The notes under the pieces were generated by a model. It did not search any database and was not told where the DNA came from. It was given only the letters and a program-made list of their open reading frames with translations. From positions 1-9,761 of the forward strand of contig PSRL01000061.1 of the NCBI GenBank assembly GCA_003176035.1: a stretch of 9,761 bases of DNA, written 5' to 3'. Shown one piece after another: positions 7,795 to 9,761 of the stretch; position 1 is the first letter of the stretch; each line of letters starts with the position of its first letter. The DNA is from Verrucomicrobiota bacterium (GTDB taxonomy: Bacteria > Verrucomicrobiota > Verrucomicrobiia > Chthoniobacterales > Xiphinematobacteraceae). Position numbers and translations under genes: made by a program.

Positions 7795-7823
7795 AATCTA
7801 ATGCATAAAAACAGTGATATCAA
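7795..7823 (-). promoter_or_regulatory. Candidate sigma70-type promoter for the toxin gene
   Basis: On the minus strand TTGATA (7823-7818, five of six bases matching TTGACA) is followed by a 17-base spacer and TAGATT (7800-7795, four of six matching TATAAT) in an AT-rich setting. Transcription would begin near 7788, leaving a leader of roughly 13 bases before the ATG at 7775 with no Shine-Dalgarno sequence. If used, it rules out the TTG at 7823 as a start codon, since that TTG would itself be the -35 element. Confidence 0.35.
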
Positions 7824-7926
7824 GTAAGTCAGATTTTTTATGACGCTCCGGATTCGTCGGTTTCTTCTAGAACCTGCTAAAACCTGGGAAGGTCGGCGGC
7901 TTTCTAAGAGAAGCCAACTGAGTTGG
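7824..7926. other. Intergenic region between the ATP-grasp-like gene and the toxin gene
   Basis: This gap of about 100 bases holds no open frame that could be a gene or an immunity factor. A small perfect dyad (CCAAC, 3-base loop, GTTGG at 7914-7926) lies directly after the stop codon of the upstream minus-strand gene, but no T-run follows on that strand. It could be a weak terminator or chance. The toxin-proximal end becomes AT-rich and leads into the candidate promoter. Confidence 0.35.
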
Positions 7927-9243
7927 TTAAATGGCAGCTGCCGGCGTCAAAATTGCAGTCGACATTCCGTGAATCAGTTTTTTGTCCGCAGGGACAATTG
8001 TCGCTAATGCACCGCCTAAGATAGTCTGAGATTCCTGTACGAAATAATAGGGGCACAACCGGACGCGACCACGAAGAATTTGAAGAGTGCCGTCGGCTTC
8101 AATATAAGTTTGCTCGACAAGTCGTCCCTTATGAAATTTCTGAAGCAACCAGGGATGCACCGAAAATTCGGCAAGGGCTGCCTGAAGGGCGGCGGCCCAT
8201 TGTTGCTGAGAGATGTCTCTGGCAACGATGACTCCGCGCGATCCCCACGCGCGCTCGGAAAACCCACTCACTTTGAGGATAAAGTCGCGCTGTTTTTGAC
8301 TGAACTGGGCTAATTCCATCCAATTTTGGATCTCCAGATGCGGAAGGACGGCATGGGCAGGCAACGGCGTTGGGTCCACAATCCAAGTGTAAGGAATGAC
8401 CTTGCGTAACGCACGGAGAGTTCGCTCCCCAAGTTCTCTCAACCAAAATGCTTCCAAAGGCCTTACCCAAAATAAGGCAAACCAAAGTTTTTCCTCAAGA
8501 GCAGGTTTAAATGGAGGGGTGACAGATATTTTTCCGGCGAGCACTTGTGCTTTTAAAGCCTCCGCAGCCGGCACATTTTTAAGATCAAAATTTTCGAAAA
8601 AACGATAGACATGTGGCTGCCAGTCTTTTCTCAGATCAGCAGTCAGGACCCGAAAATATTGGTCGCCTGTGTCGTTCAGTCGTCTCGACAGCCATTCCAT
8701 TTCCGGGCGATAGGTTGCCGCTTCTTGAGAAACCAAAATATCGCCTCCCTCTGGGAGAATACTGCGAAAGCCTTCCAACATTCCGTGGATTCCTCCCAGC
8801 ACTTGGCTACCAACATTCGTATATGCCTCATTGAGCCAGGCAGTTAACCCAATTCCACCAGGGACATTGTCCAATTCAGCGATGATATAGCCGTCCTCGG
8901 TCAGAATCACATCCGGCCGGATGACTCGAGGCAGCTCATTAGCAAATGCTCGTTCCCGTTGATACGCGATGAGCTCCGGGGGTTTTCCTCGATCTAGCAA
9001 TTCTGCAATCCAGGAAGGGCGCCTTCCGTCACAGCTCAAGCGATAGAGGAGATTGCACGCCTTAACGAAAAGGGTGAGGCGATAGCCCAATTTCTCAATT
9101 TCTTCGGCAATTGGAGATGGCAGATGAAAGGGATCCGGCGAAATACGCCAGGATTTTTCGTGAAAGAGGCCACCTTCGGGTAAAGCGACTCGGATTCGAT
9201 TTGCTCTTTGGATGGCCTCCTGATCGGAAGAGAGATGGCTCAT
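7927..9243 (-). CDS. Probable circularly permuted ATP-grasp-like protein of unknown substrate
   Basis: A 438-residue soluble protein with no signal peptide or membrane helix. I do not recognise a named family member, but several segments fit circularly permuted ATP-grasp proteins (the glutathionylspermidine synthase/CP-ATPgrasp group). These are EDGYIIAELDNVPGGIG (116-132), a possible metal/ATP acidic site; FILKVSGFSERAWGSRGV (321-338), a lysine strand plus glycine/serine-rich loop; LLQKF (366-370); RGRVRLCPYYFV (391-402); and GGALATIVPADKKLIHGMST (410-429), the usual final ATP-site stretch with a small polar tail. Such enzymes join a carboxylate to an amine using ATP. Nothing here identifies the substrate. 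The ATG at 9243-9241 overlaps the ruvA TGA as ATGA, so it is almost certainly translationally coupled to ruvA. GC in sampled lines is about 50%, unlike the toxin 5' half that follows. Confidence 0.55.
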   Translation of the reverse strand: MSHLSSDQEAIQRANRIRVALPEGGLFHEKSWRISPDPFHLPSPIAEEIEKLGYRLTLFVKACNLLYRLSCDGRRPSWIAELLDRGKPPELIAYQRERAFANELPRVIRPDVILTEDGYIIAELDNVPGGIGLTAWLNEAYTNVGSQVLGGIHGMLEGFRSILPEGGDILVSQEAATYRPEMEWLSRRLNDTGDQYFRVLTADLRKDWQPHVYRFFENFDLKNVPAAEALKAQVLAGKISVTPPFKPALEEKLWFALFWVRPLEAFWLRELGERTLRALRKVIPYTWIVDPTPLPAHAVLPHLEIQNWMELAQFSQKQRDFILKVSGFSERAWGSRGVIVARDISQQQWAAALQAALAEFSVHPWLLQKFHKGRLVEQTYIEADGTLQILRGRVRLCPYYFVQESQTILGGALATIVPADKKLIHGMSTAILTPAAAI

Positions 9244-9761
9244 AAGAGATGTTTTAACGCCTTACGTACCAGTTCTTCAGAGGAAACCGTCCCCGTCAAT
9301 TGCGTTTGTGTTTGGCGTATTGCTTTATGTGCATCCGCTTGTTTGTATCCTAATGAAATCAGCGCCAAAACGGCATCACTGGCTGCGGCATCAGCGCTCG
9401 TATGCGCCTGAGAGGCCGCCTCCCATTCCGCAGCAACCCCTAATTTGTCTTTTAACTCCAGTATCACTCGCTCCGCGGTTTTCTTTCCCACCCCACTGAT
9501 GCGCGAAATCGCCGCCAAATCCGAATGGATCACGGCGGCTTTGAATGCATCGACGCTCATTCCACTTAAAATGGCTAGAGCCAATTTAGGCCCTACTCCG
9601 GTCACATGTTGCACCAAAAGCCGAAATAAATCTCTTTCGACAGCTGAAAGAAATCCGTAGAGAATATGCGCGTCTTCGCGAATCGACAGATGCGTGAGAA
9701 TTTGAATGGGCTGTCCGGGAAAGGGCAACCGATCGAAACTCGAAAGAGGAATATAAACCTG
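9240..9761 (-). CDS. ruvA: Holliday junction branch migration protein RuvA (partial, N-terminus outside window)
   Basis: RuvA tetramers bind four-way DNA junctions and load the RuvB motor for branch migration in recombinational repair. The open frame runs off the window end. The 173 residues present start at QVYIPLSSFDRLPFPGQP, which matches the end of the N-terminal OB domain, so about 25-30 residues are missing. A TTG at 9728 could be taken for a start but is internal to that domain. The OB-end signature REDAHILYGF is followed by the two helix-hairpin-helix motifs: TGVGPKLALAILSG and SGVGKKTAERVILELKDK. The C-terminal domain III, ALISLGYKQADAHKAI, contacts RuvB. All expected parts are intact. 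The stop overlaps the next start (ATGA), so ruvA and the ATP-grasp-like gene form one transcription unit. Confidence 0.95.
   Translation of the reverse strand, partial: QVYIPLSSFDRLPFPGQPIQILTHLSIREDAHILYGFLSAVERDLFRLLVQHVTGVGPKLALAILSGMSVDAFKAAVIHSDLAAISRISGVGKKTAERVILELKDKLGVAAEWEAASQAHTSADAAASDAVLALISLGYKQADAHKAIRQTQTQLTGTVSSEELVRKALKHLL

Noticed and set aside
7914..7926. Small perfect dyad after the ATP-grasp-like gene, as a terminator
   Set aside because: The stem is only five pairs and no T-run follows on the minus strand, so it is mentioned only inside the intergenic entry.
8129..8485. 118-residue open frame on the minus strand
   Set aside because: It lies wholly inside the ATP-grasp-like gene in another frame and has no recognisable domain.
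9240..9728. TTG at 9728 as the true start of ruvA
   Set aside because: The frame continues upstream with QVYIPLSSFDR, which fits the RuvA N-terminal domain, so the gene simply runs off the window.

Overview
The window looks like a bacterial chromosome segment made of two ordinary gene blocks with one very large accessory toxin gene between them. The organism cannot be fixed from the sequence. Ribosome-binding sites are weak or absent before most genes, and the housekeeping genes sampled sit near 50% GC. I lean tentatively towards a Gram-negative of the Verrucomicrobiota/Chlamydiae (PVC) type, with low confidence.

Plus-strand block (1-2551). It opens with the last 51 codons of an Opp/Dpp-type ABC transporter permease. 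A short comEC/rec2-type DNA-uptake channel gene follows, lacking the C-terminal metallo-beta-lactamase domain. Then comes a stand-alone YlmA/ModF-like ABC ATPase. Minus-strand block (9761 down to 7927). This holds ruvA, whose 5' end lies outside the window, and an ATGA-coupled gene for a probable ATP-grasp-like protein of unknown role.

Between them, on the minus strand, a single gene (7775 or 7823 down to 2529) encodes about 1750 residues with the layout of a large clostridial toxin (TcdA/TcdB family) that has been re-armed. A C80-type autoprocessing cysteine protease domain has candidate His647 and Cys695, almost the same positions as TcdB His653 and Cys698. A TcdA/TcdB-like hydrophobic pore/translocation region and the long beta-rich delivery region follow. 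The family's N-terminal glucosyltransferase is not visible (no DXD motif). The C-terminal CROP repeats are also absent. In the cargo position, just before the protease, lies a segment with a KHxxxRH signature that resembles BECR-type (EndoU/colicin-like) RNase toxins. It is preceded by about 385 unrecognised, mostly helical residues.

The toxin gene is compositionally mosaic. Sampled 60-base lines of its cargo half (about 6300-7800) are mostly 25-43% GC, while most protease and delivery lines are 47-60% (one at 37%). The shift falls close to the cargo/protease junction. The 3' end of the gene overlaps the convergent ABC ATPase gene by 23 bp. A candidate promoter (TTGATA, 17 bp, TAGATT) just upstream favours the ATG at 7775 and a very short leader. 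No immunity gene, holin or dedicated secretion gene is seen nearby.
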